Source: Sphingomonas sp. Leaf17 (GTDB lineage: Bacteria; Pseudomonadota; Alphaproteobacteria; Sphingomonadales; Sphingomonadaceae). Taken from it: a stretch of DNA of 64,000 bases. The stretch covers positions 178,881 through 242,880 of the forward strand of contig NZ_LMKL01000008.1 of NCBI RefSeq assembly GCF_001421505.1, in the 5' to 3' direction. This document shows positions 12,575 to 20,514 of the stretch, in pieces (the first letter of the stretch is position 1; every line of letters begins with the position of its first letter). Both the position numbers and the translations under genes were made by a program. A model generated the notes under the pieces. That model saw nothing but the letters and a program-made list of their open reading frames with translations. It did not search any database and was not told the DNA's origin.

Positions 12575-13684
12575 TTAAGCCGTTCCATGCCCCTGCGCCA
12601 GATAGGTTTCGGACCGCATTTCCTCCAGCCGGCTGATCGTGCGGTCGAACTCGAACCGGCCGTCGCCGGTTTCGTACAGGTCGGCCGGTTCGGCGTCCGC
12701 CGCCGCCAGCAGCTTGACCTTGTGTTCGTACAGCGCGTCGATCAGCGCCACGAAGCGCGCGGCCTCGTTGCGGTTTTCCGGGCCGAGTTTCGGGATGCCG
12801 ACCAGGATGACGGTGTGATAGCGGCGCGCGACCGCGATATAGTCGGCGGCCCCGCGCGCCTCGCCGCACAGTTTCTTGAACGCGAAGACGGCGACGCCCT
12901 TCAGGCTTTTCGGCACACGTAAGGATCGGCCGCCGCCCAGCGGCAATTCCTCCTCGGGCACATGCGCCTTGTCGCCGGGGGGATAGTCGGTGAGGCGGAA
13001 GAACGCGACGGAAAGGTCGGCGGTCGCCTTCGCCCCGTTGGGCACGAGCCAGGTATCGACCTGGCCCAGCCGGTCGCGGCGGTAATCGACCGGGCCGTTG
13101 AGCGTCAGCACGTCGAGCCGCTCGCCAATCAGCGCGATGAAGGGCAGGAAATGCTCGCGGTTGAGGCCGTTCTTGTACAGGTCGGCGGGCGGGCGGTTGG
13201 AGGTCGTGACGATGGTGACGCCGGCCGCGATCAGCGCGGTGAACAGGCGCGACAGGATCATCGCGTCGGGGCTGTTGGTGACCATCATCTCGTCGAACGC
13301 GAGCAGCCGGGTTTCCTCGGCAAGCCGCGCCGCCACGGGGGCGATCGGGTCGCCGGTTTCGTTGCGGCGCTCGGCCGCCAGCCGCGCGTGAACCTCCAGC
13401 ATGAATTCGCTGAAATGGACGCGGCGCTTGGCCGGCACCGCGACATGGTCATAGAACAGGTCCATCAGCATCGACTTGCCGCGCCCGACCCCGCCCCACA
13501 TGTAGACGCCGCGCGGCGGGGCGACGGTGCGGCCGGTGAGCTTGGCGAACAGGCCGGTCTTCGGCGGGGTTTCGAGCTGTACGGCGAGCGCATCGAGGCG
13601 GGCGGCGGCGGCGGCCTGCTCCGGGTCGGCGCGGAGTTCGCCGTTGGCGATGAGGGCGTTATATGCGGTGAGGACGGTGGCCAT
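12575..13684 (-). CDS. zapE: Cell division protein ZapE (AFG1-like ATPase)
   Basis: AFG1-family P-loop ATPase that in E. coli joins the division ring late in constriction. The 369 residues contain Walker A GGVGRGKS (64-71), 'MLMDLFYDHV' immediately after it, Walker B 'RLLAFDEMMV', 'TSNRPPADLYKNGL' and the C-terminal 'RTISRLEEM' typical of the family. It precedes mdh on the same strand with a 141-bp gap and probably has its own promoter. Confidence 0.93.
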   Translation of the reverse strand: MATVLTAYNALIANGELRADPEQAAAAARLDALAVQLETPPKTGLFAKLTGRTVAPPRGVYMWGGVGRGKSMLMDLFYDHVAVPAKRRVHFSEFMLEVHARLAAERRNETGDPIAPVAARLAEETRLLAFDEMMVTNSPDAMILSRLFTALIAAGVTIVTTSNRPPADLYKNGLNREHFLPFIALIGERLDVLTLNGPVDYRRDRLGQVDTWLVPNGAKATADLSVAFFRLTDYPPGDKAHVPEEELPLGGGRSLRVPKSLKGVAVFAFKKLCGEARGAADYIAVARRYHTVILVGIPKLGPENRNEAARFVALIDALYEHKVKLLAAADAEPADLYETGDGRFEFDRTISRLEEMRSETYLAQGHGTA

Positions 13685-13835
13685 GCCCGCCCCTAGCCGG
13701 TTTGCGGGCGGTTTGTCGAAGGGGGCGTCGCGGTCGGCCTTCCCGGCCTGGCAACTGATCGCGCCTGTGACGCACCCTCAGACGCATCGGATTTTTGCAT
13801 AAGGGAAGCGCCTGAGATTGGCTCATTACTTATAC

Positions 13836-13861
13836 GATGCAAAAATTGTGAATTTTGCATC
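13836..13861. repeat. GATGCAAAA palindrome, left of unknown gene
   Basis: GATGCAAAA[A]TT and AATTTTGCATC form an inverted repeat around GTG. The core GATGCAAAA/TTTTGCATC recurs as a longer perfect palindrome at 14866-14895, on the other side of the gene at 13934. A further TTTTGCAT lies at about 13793. Confidence 0.7.
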
Positions 13862-13933
13862 AGTGACCCGCCGATGGCTTCGTTAGGTAGATCGAGAATT
13901 TTCGCTAGAAGAAGATCATAAAACCAATGGCAA

Positions 13934-14836
13934 ATGAAAGACACAGCAATGCCGTATCGTCTGCTGCTAGCTGCCTTATCCGTTATAAGTTCGCCCCTTC
14001 TCGCGGCAGAGCCGGCCGAGATTTCGACAATACGCCTCCGAGAAAACGGTCCAGCACTCACTCCAGAACAAGCTAAGGCATTGAGTGCGGCGGCGCTGGG
14101 AGACGCTTTGCTTGCGCCAGGGCATCCGCCAGTCACCGAGGTTACGGTCGGACCTGAGGGCATGGAGCCGCCCACCCCCCCGGGAATGCCAGATTCCACG
14201 CGTATAAAACTCTACCTAGAGCCCGTTCGTAGCGGGAAAACAGGGTTTTGTGAGCGAGACATCGCGACCGTATATTTGGCGCCGGTAAATCGATTGAAGG
14301 ATGGGCACCTCCCGGCATCACCGGCTGCTCGAATTTCGACCCAAACCGCTTATCGCTGGGTTGGATCGCCTTCGAGTGGCGTAACCTGCACTGCATCGAA
14401 ATATCAGTTTTTTACGACGAAACCGGAAGCCGAAGATCAAGCGCTAGAAGCAGTTCACTTGCTAGGCTTAGCTAGCCAGGACGCTAAGCTTGGCCGTCGA
14501 ATATCTTTTCCGGTGTCCGTCGAGGATCGTGAAGGGCCGAGCATGCTGGCCTATGAGCGTCAGCATCCCGAAATTCCCCATGATCCAGAACTCAAAATCG
14601 TCACTAATGCTAAGAACGCATTGGCATCTCTGCCGGTTGATGCCGTGAGCTTTAGCGGTTTGGCTTCGACTGCCTACCCCGACGTTCTTCGGCCTGCCGA
14701 TCGAACAAATAAATTGGGAACAGGGCAGCGAGCGATGACAATCTTTCTCGGTGGGGATTGGGCCGTCGGCCTCATAATTAGCGATGGTCAGATCAAATTA
14801 TTGCGCATGGTACGAGAAATCCCGGCACCTTTCTGA
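13934..14836 (+). CDS. Unknown secreted protein
   Basis: A 300-residue protein with a clear signal peptide ('RLLLAALSVISSPLLAAEP'), so exported to the periplasm or beyond. The mature part has two cysteines ('GFCERDI' and 'GVTCTAS'), a proline-rich segment near 75-85 and no recognised domain. Composition is AT-richer than its neighbours. It stands alone between zapE and sdhB, read opposite to both, and is bracketed by two GATGCAAAA palindromes. The start could be 13934 or the in-frame ATG at 13949; neither has a strong ribosome binding site. Confidence 0.68.
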   Translation: MKDTAMPYRLLLAALSVISSPLLAAEPAEISTIRLRENGPALTPEQAKALSAAALGDALLAPGHPPVTEVTVGPEGMEPPTPPGMPDSTRIKLYLEPVRSGKTGFCERDIATVYLAPVNRLKDGHLPASPAARISTQTAYRWVGSPSSGVTCTASKYQFFTTKPEAEDQALEAVHLLGLASQDAKLGRRISFPVSVEDREGPSMLAYERQHPEIPHDPELKIVTNAKNALASLPVDAVSFSGLASTAYPDVLRPADRTNKLGTGQRAMTIFLGGDWAVGLIISDGQIKLLRMVREIPAPF

Positions 14837-14865
14837 ATGCAGCCATTGGTCGTTCGGCTTTCAGC

Positions 14866-14895
14866 TTGATGCAAAACCTTTAAGTTTTGCATCAA
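14866..14895. repeat. Perfect TTGATGCAAAAC palindrome, right of unknown gene
   Basis: TTGATGCAAAAC and GTTTTGCATCAA form a perfect 12-bp inverted repeat around the loop CTTTAA. It starts 29 bp after the stop of the unknown secreted protein and could end its transcript, though no T-run follows. The same core occurs upstream of that gene. Confidence 0.8.
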
Positions 14896-14960
14896 GAAAC
14901 GGTCGTACCGCCTATCTCCCCGTTACGGCAAGCAGATCATCGCAAAGACCATGACCCACG

Positions 14961-15740
14961 TCAGATGACGCGTTCGGCCTCCATCTTCTTGATTTCGGCG
15001 ATCGCCTTGGCGGGGTTCAGGCCCTTGGGGCAGACGTTGGCGCAGTTCATGATGGTGTGGCAGCGATAGAGACGGAAGGGATCCTCCAGCTCGTCGAGCC
15101 GCTCGCCCGTCATCTCGTCGCGGCTGTCGGCGAGCCAGCGGTATGCCTGCAACAGGATCGCCGGCCCCAGGAACTTGTCGCTGTTCCACCAGTAGCTGGG
15201 GCACGAGGTCGAGCAGCAGGCGCACAGGATGCACTCGTACAGGCCGTCGAGCTTCGCACGGTCGTCAGGCGACTGGAGCCGTTCCTTGCCCGAGGGGGGC
15301 GGGGTGACGGTCTGCAGCCACGGCTTGATCGACGAATATTGCGCGTAGAAATGGGTGAAGTCGGGGACGAGATCCTTGACAACATCCATGTGCGGCAACG
15401 GGGTGATGCGGACTTCGCCCTTCACGTCCTCGATCGCCTTGGTGCAGGCCAGCGTGTTGGTGCCGTCGATGTTCATCGAGCACGATCCGCAGATCCCCTC
15501 GCGGCAGGAGCGGCGGAAGGTGAGCGAGGAATCCTGCTCGCCCTTCATCTTGATGAGCGCGTCGAGCACCATCGGGCCACATTCGTCGAGGTCGACCTTG
15601 AACGTGTCGTAGCGCGGGTTTTCGCCCGAGTCGGGATCGTAACGATAGACCTTGAACGATTTGAGCCGGCCGTTGGTGGGGGATTCGTGAACCTCACCCT
15701 TCTTGACGACACTGTTCTTCGGCAGGCTGAATTCGGCCAT
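14961..15740 (-). CDS. sdhB: Succinate dehydrogenase iron-sulfur subunit
   Basis: Carries electrons from the SdhA flavin to the membrane quinone site through [2Fe-2S], [4Fe-4S] and [3Fe-4S] clusters. The 259 residues show all cluster ligand groups: '[10 protein letters not shown]', '[16 protein letters not shown]' and '[15 protein letters not shown]'. The ATG at 15740 gives the normal '[10 protein letters not shown]' start; upstream frame is not conserved-looking. It is separated from sdhA by about 1.9 kb holding a deaminase, a ClpP-like gene and mazEF, so it cannot be a simple read-through product of sdhCDA, which ends in a terminator. Confidence 0.96.
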   Translation of the reverse strand: MAEFSLPKNSVVKKGEVHESPTNGRLKSFKVYRYDPDSGENPRYDTFKVDLDECGPMVLDALIKMKGEQDSSLTFRRSCREGICGSCSMNIDGTNTLACTKAIEDVKGEVRITPLPHMDVVKDLVPDFTHFYAQYSSIKPWLQTVTPPPSGKERLQSPDDRAKLDGLYECILCACCSTSCPSYWWNSDKFLGPAILLQAYRWLADSRDEMTGERLDELEDPFRLYRCHTIMNCANVCPKGLNPAKAIAEIKKMEAERVI

Positions 15741-15865
15741 CGGATTATCCCGTCTTGTACGCCGCCACCCGGGCATCACGCCCACGGCTCGGCCAATGCG
15801 TCCCCGTCGATACACAATCGCGGGTACGCTCGCAAATGGGTGCGGGGTCGCGGCGGGTCAATCGC

Positions 15866-16354
15866 TTATGTGTTGCCGATCTGGTCCTGGGACAATTTGT
15901 CCCATGGGCGGAAATACAGCGCGGCGCAGTCCTCCCGCAGTACGCCGCCCTCATAGACGAGGTCGTCGCGCCAGGCGTCGCGAACGAAATCGACCGTGTC
16001 GATGTGCCGGTCCTCCCAGTACATGCTGTGCACGTCGTCGCGTCCGGCGCCGTAGACGACGCGCCCGACCTTCGACCAGATGGTTGCCATCGTGCACATG
16101 CCGCACGGTTGCAGCGTGGTGTAGAGCGTCGCACCGCGCAACTCCGCGTCGCCCGCCGCCGCGCCGGCCGCGCGGATGGCAAGGATTTCGGCATGGGCGG
16201 TCGCATCGCAGTCATCGGCCACGCGGTTGTGGACGCGGGCCAGCAGCTTTCCGTCCCGGACGATGACCGCGCCGATCAGCGACAGGGCCGGATCGTCACC
16301 CTTTTCGCGGGCGACGGCGATCGCCTCGCGCATCCAGTGCGCGTCGTCGGTCAT
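15866..16354 (-). CDS. Nucleoside/cytidine deaminase family protein
   Basis: Zinc-dependent deaminase of the CMP/dCMP deaminase superfamily, 162 residues. The zinc ligands and proton shuttle are visible as HAE ('TAHAEILAI') and PCGMC ('TLQPCGMCTMATIW'). The closest relatives by pattern are guanine deaminase or TadA-like nucleoside deaminases; the substrate cannot be settled by eye. It overlaps the ClpP-like gene by 4 bp, so the two are translationally coupled, and it lies 125 bp upstream of sdhB on the same strand. Confidence 0.85.
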   Translation of the reverse strand: MTDDAHWMREAIAVAREKGDDPALSLIGAVIVRDGKLLARVHNRVADDCDATAHAEILAIRAAGAAAGDAELRGATLYTTLQPCGMCTMATIWSKVGRVVYGAGRDDVHSMYWEDRHIDTVDFVRDAWRDDLVYEGGVLREDCAALYFRPWDKLSQDQIGNT

Positions 16355-16917
16355 ATCACGTCGAGGACAAGGCCGCGATCGCGGGCCTCCTCCGCCTCGA
16401 TATACCAGTTGGCGGGGGCCTTTTCATGCAGTTCGTCAAACGACACCTGGCTGCCGTTGACGATATCGTGGAAGCCCTCCTCCTCGATCATGATCGAATG
16501 TTCGATCTCGTGCAGCGTCGCCTTCAGCTGGGCGATGCAGGAGCGCAAGGGGCCGGACAGGTTGATCGTCTTGGTCAGCTGACGTTCGTGCAGCATCAGC
16601 CGGGTACGGCGGGTCAGGAAGCGGTGCTCGACCGGGAAATAGGACATGAAGGTCGCGCCCGCCGAATAGACCGCGACCTTGCCGAAGAACAGGATCTCGC
16701 GGCCGTGGAAATCGCGCAGCATGCGGATATCGGTCCCCATCGCGCGGGCGATTTCGGGGTCGCCGCCCAGCGTCGTGATCGCGACGACCAGCGTGCCGTC
16801 GGCCGGGGCTGCGACGAGCTGGTCACGGAAGCTGGCATACATCGCCTCGTCTACCGGCCCGGACAGGCGGATATGCGGGGCGGCGAGCAGCGGATAGCGG
16901 TTGGGGTCCTGTTTCAT
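16351..16917 (-). CDS. Orphan ClpP-like serine protease
   Basis: A 188-residue protein of the ClpP/crotonase fold. The region 'VAVYSAGATFMSY' matches the ClpP nucleophile segment (Ser in YSAG) and 'TRLMLHERQL' matches the catalytic His segment; the C-terminal 'YIEAEEARDRGLVLDVI' aligns with the end of ClpP. The catalytic Asp is not obvious. No Clp ATPase gene is adjacent, so it is not the housekeeping ClpP. It shares a 4-bp overlap with the downstream deaminase. The ATG at 16917 is preferred over the longer frame because the conserved region begins shortly after it. Confidence 0.78.
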   Translation of the reverse strand: MKQDPNRYPLLAAPHIRLSGPVDEAMYASFRDQLVAAPADGTLVVAITTLGGDPEIARAMGTDIRMLRDFHGREILFFGKVAVYSAGATFMSYFPVEHRFLTRRTRLMLHERQLTKTINLSGPLRSCIAQLKATLHEIEHSIMIEEEGFHDIVNGSQVSFDELHEKAPANWYIEAEEARDRGLVLDVI

Positions 16918-16984
16918 GGCCTTCGTAACCGTGCGGACGGACGGGTGTTCCGCGCGGACGTAGTATTTTTGCGTTCCGGCGCAC

Positions 16985-17003
16985 GTTATAACCATGTTAT
17001 AAC
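16985..17003. promoter_or_regulatory. Candidate mazEF operator
   Basis: GTTATAAC occurs twice, separated by CAT (16985-16992 and 16996-17003). Each half is itself a perfect palindrome. The pair ends 33 bp before the mazE start codon, where a MazE or MazEF autoregulatory complex normally binds. It also lies 68 bp upstream of the divergent ClpP-like gene and could affect both. Confidence 0.65.
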
Positions 17004-17036
17004 ACGTTCGACGGAATCGGAGCAGGGATTGGGTCG

Positions 17037-17285
17037 ATGCAGACGTCATTCAGAAAAATGGGCAATTCCACGGGTATGCTCGTGCCGCGCGCGGTGCTGA
17101 CCGCGATGGGGTTGAAGACCGGGGCCGCACTGGACCTGACCATCGAGGACGGGCGGCTGATCGCAACGCCGATGACCGTAACGGTCAGGGCCGGATGGGC
17201 CGAGGCGGCCGCGGCGATCGGCGTCGACGATGCGCCGGAATGGCGGACGTTCGGCACCGAGGATGACGCGGACAGCGCGTGGTAA
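17037..17285 (+). CDS. mazE: MazE-like antitoxin (AbrB/SpoVT fold)
   Basis: An 82-residue antitoxin. Residues 1-45 form the swapped-hairpin AbrB/MazE DNA-binding domain ('RKMGNSTGMLVPRAVLTAMGL...GAALDLTIEDGRLI'). The acidic C-terminal tail ('DDAPEWRTFGTEDDADSAW') is the part that would wrap the toxin. It overlaps mazF by 7 bp and is preceded by a double palindrome likely to be its own operator. The pair lies on the strand opposite to sdhA and sdhB. Confidence 0.9.
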   Translation: MQTSFRKMGNSTGMLVPRAVLTAMGLKTGAALDLTIEDGRLIATPMTVTVRAGWAEAAAAIGVDDAPEWRTFGTEDDADSAW

Positions 17286-17599
17286 AGCGGGGCGAAATCT
17301 GGCTGGCGGCGCTGGACCCGACAATCGGTCGCGAGATCCAGAAGACGCGGCCCTGCCTGGTGGTATCACCCGACGACATGAACCGGCACCTGCGCACCGT
17401 GACGGTAACGCCGGTGACGACCGGTAGCCGCGCCGCCCCGTTCCGCGTGGAGCTGACCTTTCAGGGCAATACGGGGTTGGTGCTCGCCGATCAGATGCGG
17501 ACAATCGATGCCGCGCGGCTGGTCACGCGGATGGGACGCAGCGATGCGGCGACCATGCGCGCGGTGTTGGCGGTGCTGCGCGAGATGTTTGCGGACTGA
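17279..17599 (+). CDS. mazF: MazF-like endoribonuclease toxin
   Basis: A 106-residue MazF/PemK-family toxin, an mRNA interferase that cleaves at short sequence motifs. Typical segments are 'KRGEIWLAALDPTIGREIQKTRPCLVVS', 'TVTPVTTG' and 'GLVLADQMRTIDAARL'. Translation starts at GTG (17279) inside the end of mazE. It ends shortly before the sdhA terminator on the opposite strand. Confidence 0.92.
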   Translation: MVKRGEIWLAALDPTIGREIQKTRPCLVVSPDDMNRHLRTVTVTPVTTGSRAAPFRVELTFQGNTGLVLADQMRTIDAARLVTRMGRSDAATMRAVLAVLREMFAD

Positions 17600-17637
17600 G
17601 GGTGGGGTCGGACGTGCGAAGGTCTGCACCGGCACGC

Positions 17638-17667
17638 AAAAACGGCGGTGGATTGCTCCACCGCCGT
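17638..17667 (-). terminator. Rho-independent terminator after sdhA
   Basis: On the minus strand an 11-bp perfect stem (ACGGCGGTGGA with TCCACCGCCGT, 4-base loop) is followed by a T run. It begins 5 bp after the sdhA stop codon. On the plus strand there is no T run after the stem, so it acts on the sdh transcript, not on mazF. Confidence 0.88.
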
Positions 17668-17672
17668 CTGGC

Positions 17673-19475
17673 TCAGTACGTCCGCTTCTTCGGCTTGATG
17701 TAGTCGATGTCGTCGGTGAGGGTGTAGTCGTGGACCGGGCGGTAGTCGATCTTCGTCGTGCCGCCCTTGCCGCCCCAGCCGTCGAAGTCGGCGATGGTGT
17801 GCTTCATCCACTCGCCGTCGTTTCGCTCGGGGAAGTCCTCGTGCATGTGCGCGCCGCGGCTTTCCTTGCGGTTGAGCGCGGAGCGGATCGTGACCAGCGC
17901 CTGGCTGGCGAGGTTGTCGAGTTCCAGCGTCTCGACCAGATCGGTGTTCCAGATCATCGAGCGATCCTTGATGCCGATATCGGCCATGCCGGCGTAGACG
18001 CGCTCCATCTTGCCGACGCCTTCGGCCATCAGCTCGTCGGTGCGGAACACGGCGCAGTGCTTCTGCATCGTCTTCTGCATGTCCATCCGCAGCGCCGCGG
18101 TCTTGGTGCCGCCGGTCGATGTGCGGAAGTGATCGAGGCGGCCGAGCGCCATCTCGGTCGAGTCCTTCGGGAGAGGGTTGTGCGGCGTGTTGGGCTTCAG
18201 CGTATCCTTGATCCGCAGGCCCGTCGCGCGGCCGAACACCACGAGGTCGATCAGCGAATTGGAGCCAAGGCGGTTCGCGCCGTGGACCGAGACGCAGGCC
18301 GCCTCACCGACCGCGAACAGGCCGGGGACGACGCTGTCGGGGTTGCCGTCCTTCAGGTTGACGACCTCGCCGTGGTAGTTGGTCGGGATGCCGCCCATGT
18401 TGTAATGGACGGTCGGCGTGACCGGCAGCGGCTGGCGGGTCAGGTCGACGCCGGCGAAAATCTTGCCGGTTTCGGTGATGCCGGGCAGGCGCTCGGCCAG
18501 CACCTTGGGGTCGATGTGGTCGAGGTGCAGGAAGATGTGGTCGCCTTCCTTGCCGACGCCGCGGCCCTCGCGCATTTCCATCGCCATCGAGCGCGACACG
18601 ACGTCACGGCTGGCGAGATCCTTGGCCGAGGGTGCGTAGCGTTCCATGAACCGCTCGCCCTCGGAATTGGTGAGGTAGCCGCCCTCGCCGCGTGCGCCCT
18701 CGGTGATGAGGACGCCCGCGCCGTAGATACCGGTCGGGTGGAACTGCACGAATTCCATGTCCTGCATCGGCAGGCCGGCGCGCAGGGCCATGCCGCCGCC
18801 GTCACCGGTGCAGGTATGGGCCGACGTGGCGGAATAATAGCAGCGGCCATAGCCACCGGTCGCGAGCACGGTCTGGTGCGCGCGGAAACGGTGAATTGAG
18901 CCATCTTCCATGCACAGCGCGATGACGCCGCGGCAGACTCCGTTCTCCATGATGAGATCGAGCGCGAAATATTCGATGTAGAAGTCGGTCTCGTACTTCA
19001 GGCTCTGCTGGTACAGCGCGTGGAGCATGGCGTGGCCGGTACGGTCGGCGGCGGCGCAGGTGCGCTGCGCGGGTGGCCCCTCGCCCATGTTCTGCATCAT
19101 GCCGCCGAACGGGCGCTGATAGATCTTGCCCTCCTCGGTCCGGCTGAACGGCACGCCGGCATGTTCCAGTTCGTAGACGGCGGCGGGAGCCTCGCGCACG
19201 AGATATTCGATCGCGTCCTGGTCGCCGAGCCAGTCCGACCCCTTGACGGTGTCGTACATGTGCCAGGTCCAGTGGTCCGGCCCCATGTTGCCGAGCGACG
19301 CGGCGATCCCCCCTTGCGCCGCGACGGTGTGGCTGCGGGTCGGGAACACCTTGGTGATGCAGGCGGTCTTCAGGCCGCTTTCGGCGATGCCCATCGCGGC
19401 GCGCAGGCCCGAGCCGCCGGCACCGACGACGACGGCATCATAGGTATGGTCGATGATCTTGTACGAGTCTGACAT
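17673..19475 (-). CDS. sdhA: Succinate dehydrogenase flavoprotein subunit
   Basis: Oxidises succinate to fumarate through covalently bound FAD. The 600 residues contain the FAD site '[16 protein letters not shown]', the covalent-attachment His in '[15 protein letters not shown]', and active-site segments '[21 protein letters not shown]' (20-residue limit aside, residues near 245-265) and '[12 protein letters not shown]'. The ATG at 19475 overlaps the sdhD stop as TGATG, so translation is coupled. A terminator follows at once, leaving sdhB outside this transcript. Confidence 0.97.
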   Translation of the reverse strand: MSDSYKIIDHTYDAVVVGAGGSGLRAAMGIAESGLKTACITKVFPTRSHTVAAQGGIAASLGNMGPDHWTWHMYDTVKGSDWLGDQDAIEYLVREAPAAVYELEHAGVPFSRTEEGKIYQRPFGGMMQNMGEGPPAQRTCAAADRTGHAMLHALYQQSLKYETDFYIEYFALDLIMENGVCRGVIALCMEDGSIHRFRAHQTVLATGGYGRCYYSATSAHTCTGDGGGMALRAGLPMQDMEFVQFHPTGIYGAGVLITEGARGEGGYLTNSEGERFMERYAPSAKDLASRDVVSRSMAMEMREGRGVGKEGDHIFLHLDHIDPKVLAERLPGITETGKIFAGVDLTRQPLPVTPTVHYNMGGIPTNYHGEVVNLKDGNPDSVVPGLFAVGEAACVSVHGANRLGSNSLIDLVVFGRATGLRIKDTLKPNTPHNPLPKDSTEMALGRLDHFRTSTGGTKTAALRMDMQKTMQKHCAVFRTDELMAEGVGKMERVYAGMADIGIKDRSMIWNTDLVETLELDNLASQALVTIRSALNRKESRGAHMHEDFPERNDGEWMKHTIADFDGWGGKGGTTKIDYRPVHDYTLTDDIDYIKPKKRTY

Positions 19476-19858
19476 CAGGAGGAGGCTCCGAGTGCGACCT
19501 TGAGGATCGAGAACAGGGCGATCGCGCCGAGCGCGATGACGAAGGCGTTGAGGGCGATCATGGACACGACATGGCTGGCACCATGCTGGTAATCCTCGAT
19601 CACGACCTGAAGGCCGAGACGGACATGGTAGAGGACCGAGGCGATCAGCAGGACCAGCGGCACCGCGACCCAGGCCGAGGCCAACCACATCTGGACGCTG
19701 GCATGGTCATAGGCAGGCAGGCGGGCGATCGCGATCAGGAACCATGCCATCAGGAACAGGTTCGACCCCGATGTCAGGCGTTGCCGCCACCAATGCGACG
19801 CGCCTTCTTTCGCGCTGCCAAGGCCACGGACACGGCCGAGATGCGTACCGGTACCCAT
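19475..19858 (-). CDS. sdhD: Succinate dehydrogenase membrane anchor subunit
   Basis: A 127-residue membrane anchor with three hydrophobic helices at about residues 32-50, 58-80 and 95-122. The conserved His-Asp region of the second helix and loop is visible in '[16 protein letters not shown]'. It starts one base after the sdhC stop and its own stop overlaps the sdhA ATG. Together with SdhC it holds heme b and the quinone site. Confidence 0.93.
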   Translation of the reverse strand: MGTGTHLGRVRGLGSAKEGASHWWRQRLTSGSNLFLMAWFLIAIARLPAYDHASVQMWLASAWVAVPLVLLIASVLYHVRLGLQVVIEDYQHGASHVVSMIALNAFVIALGAIALFSILKVALGASS

Positions 19859-19859
19859 A

Positions 19860-20273
19860 TCAGCGCACTCCCACGATATACGCCCAGAAGGCGGCGGTCA
19901 GGACGACCGATGCGACCATGGTCAGCATCGCGAACATCCGGTTGATCTTCAGTTCATAGCCCGCGCCCGTATCCAGCACGAAGTGGCGCAGGCCGGTCAT
20001 CATGTGCTGGAACAGCGCCAGCGTCAGGCCGATGCCGACCAGATAGCCGATGATGTTCAACCCGCCGCCCGACACGGTGAAGACGTCGACGAAGGTCGCA
20101 TACGCCTCTCCGCCGGTCGCGATGGCGGCCAGCCACCACGTCAGCAACGGCAGGCCGACGAGCGCCATGCCGACGCCGGTGGCACGGTGGAGAATCGAGA
20201 CCAGCATGTGCGGTCCCCATTTCCAGATACCGAGATGGGGGCTGAGAGGCCGGGCTTTGGGTCGGGTTGCCAA
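19860..20273 (-). CDS. sdhC: Succinate dehydrogenase cytochrome b556 subunit
   Basis: A 137-residue anchor with the family signature 'RPLSPHLGIWKW' at the N-terminus, 'SILHRATGVGMALVG' in helix I and the heme-ligand region 'FQHMMTGLRHFVLD', then a third helix at the end. The start codon is TTG at 20273, supported by AAGGA 8 bases upstream. First gene of sdhCDA. Confidence 0.95.
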   Translation of the reverse strand: MATRPKARPLSPHLGIWKWGPHMLVSILHRATGVGMALVGLPLLTWWLAAIATGGEAYATFVDVFTVSGGGLNIIGYLVGIGLTLALFQHMMTGLRHFVLDTGAGYELKINRMFAMLTMVASVVLTAAFWAYIVGVR

Positions 20274-20441
20274 CGAGCGTATCCTTGCAGAAACGACAGA
20301 TATGGGGTCGACCTATTAGACGCCAAGGGCCGCGATGCAAGCGATGTGGCGGGGGGTGGACAATCAGCGGCAATGGATCCGGCGCGGTCGTGCCCGCGGC
20401 ACCGCCGATGCGCGGCGATCGGCGGGACATTGATCGGCGGC

Positions 20442-20457
20442 CTAACCACCCCTTAAC
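20442..20457 (+). promoter_or_regulatory. CtrA-like site before the soluble chemoreceptor
   Basis: CTAA, 7 bases, TTAAC. This matches the alphaproteobacterial CtrA consensus TTAA-N7-TTAAC at all but one position and with exact spacing. It lies 58-100 bp before the possible starts of the chemoreceptor gene. A second such site precedes the other chemoreceptor in the window. Confidence 0.55.
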
Positions 20458-20514
20458 CACTTGCTCCGTAGGGTCGATGCCAAGGGCCATGAACCGTCCG
20501 CCCGCGATCATCCG

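Noticed and set aside
14866..14895. Calling the perfect palindrome a rho-independent terminator
   Set aside because: The stem is AT-rich and no T run follows it on either strand, so I list it as a repeat only.
17673..19688. Longer sdhA start at 19688
   Set aside because: The extra 71 residues overlap sdhD in another frame. The ATG at 19475 is coupled to the sdhD stop and gives the normal N-terminus.
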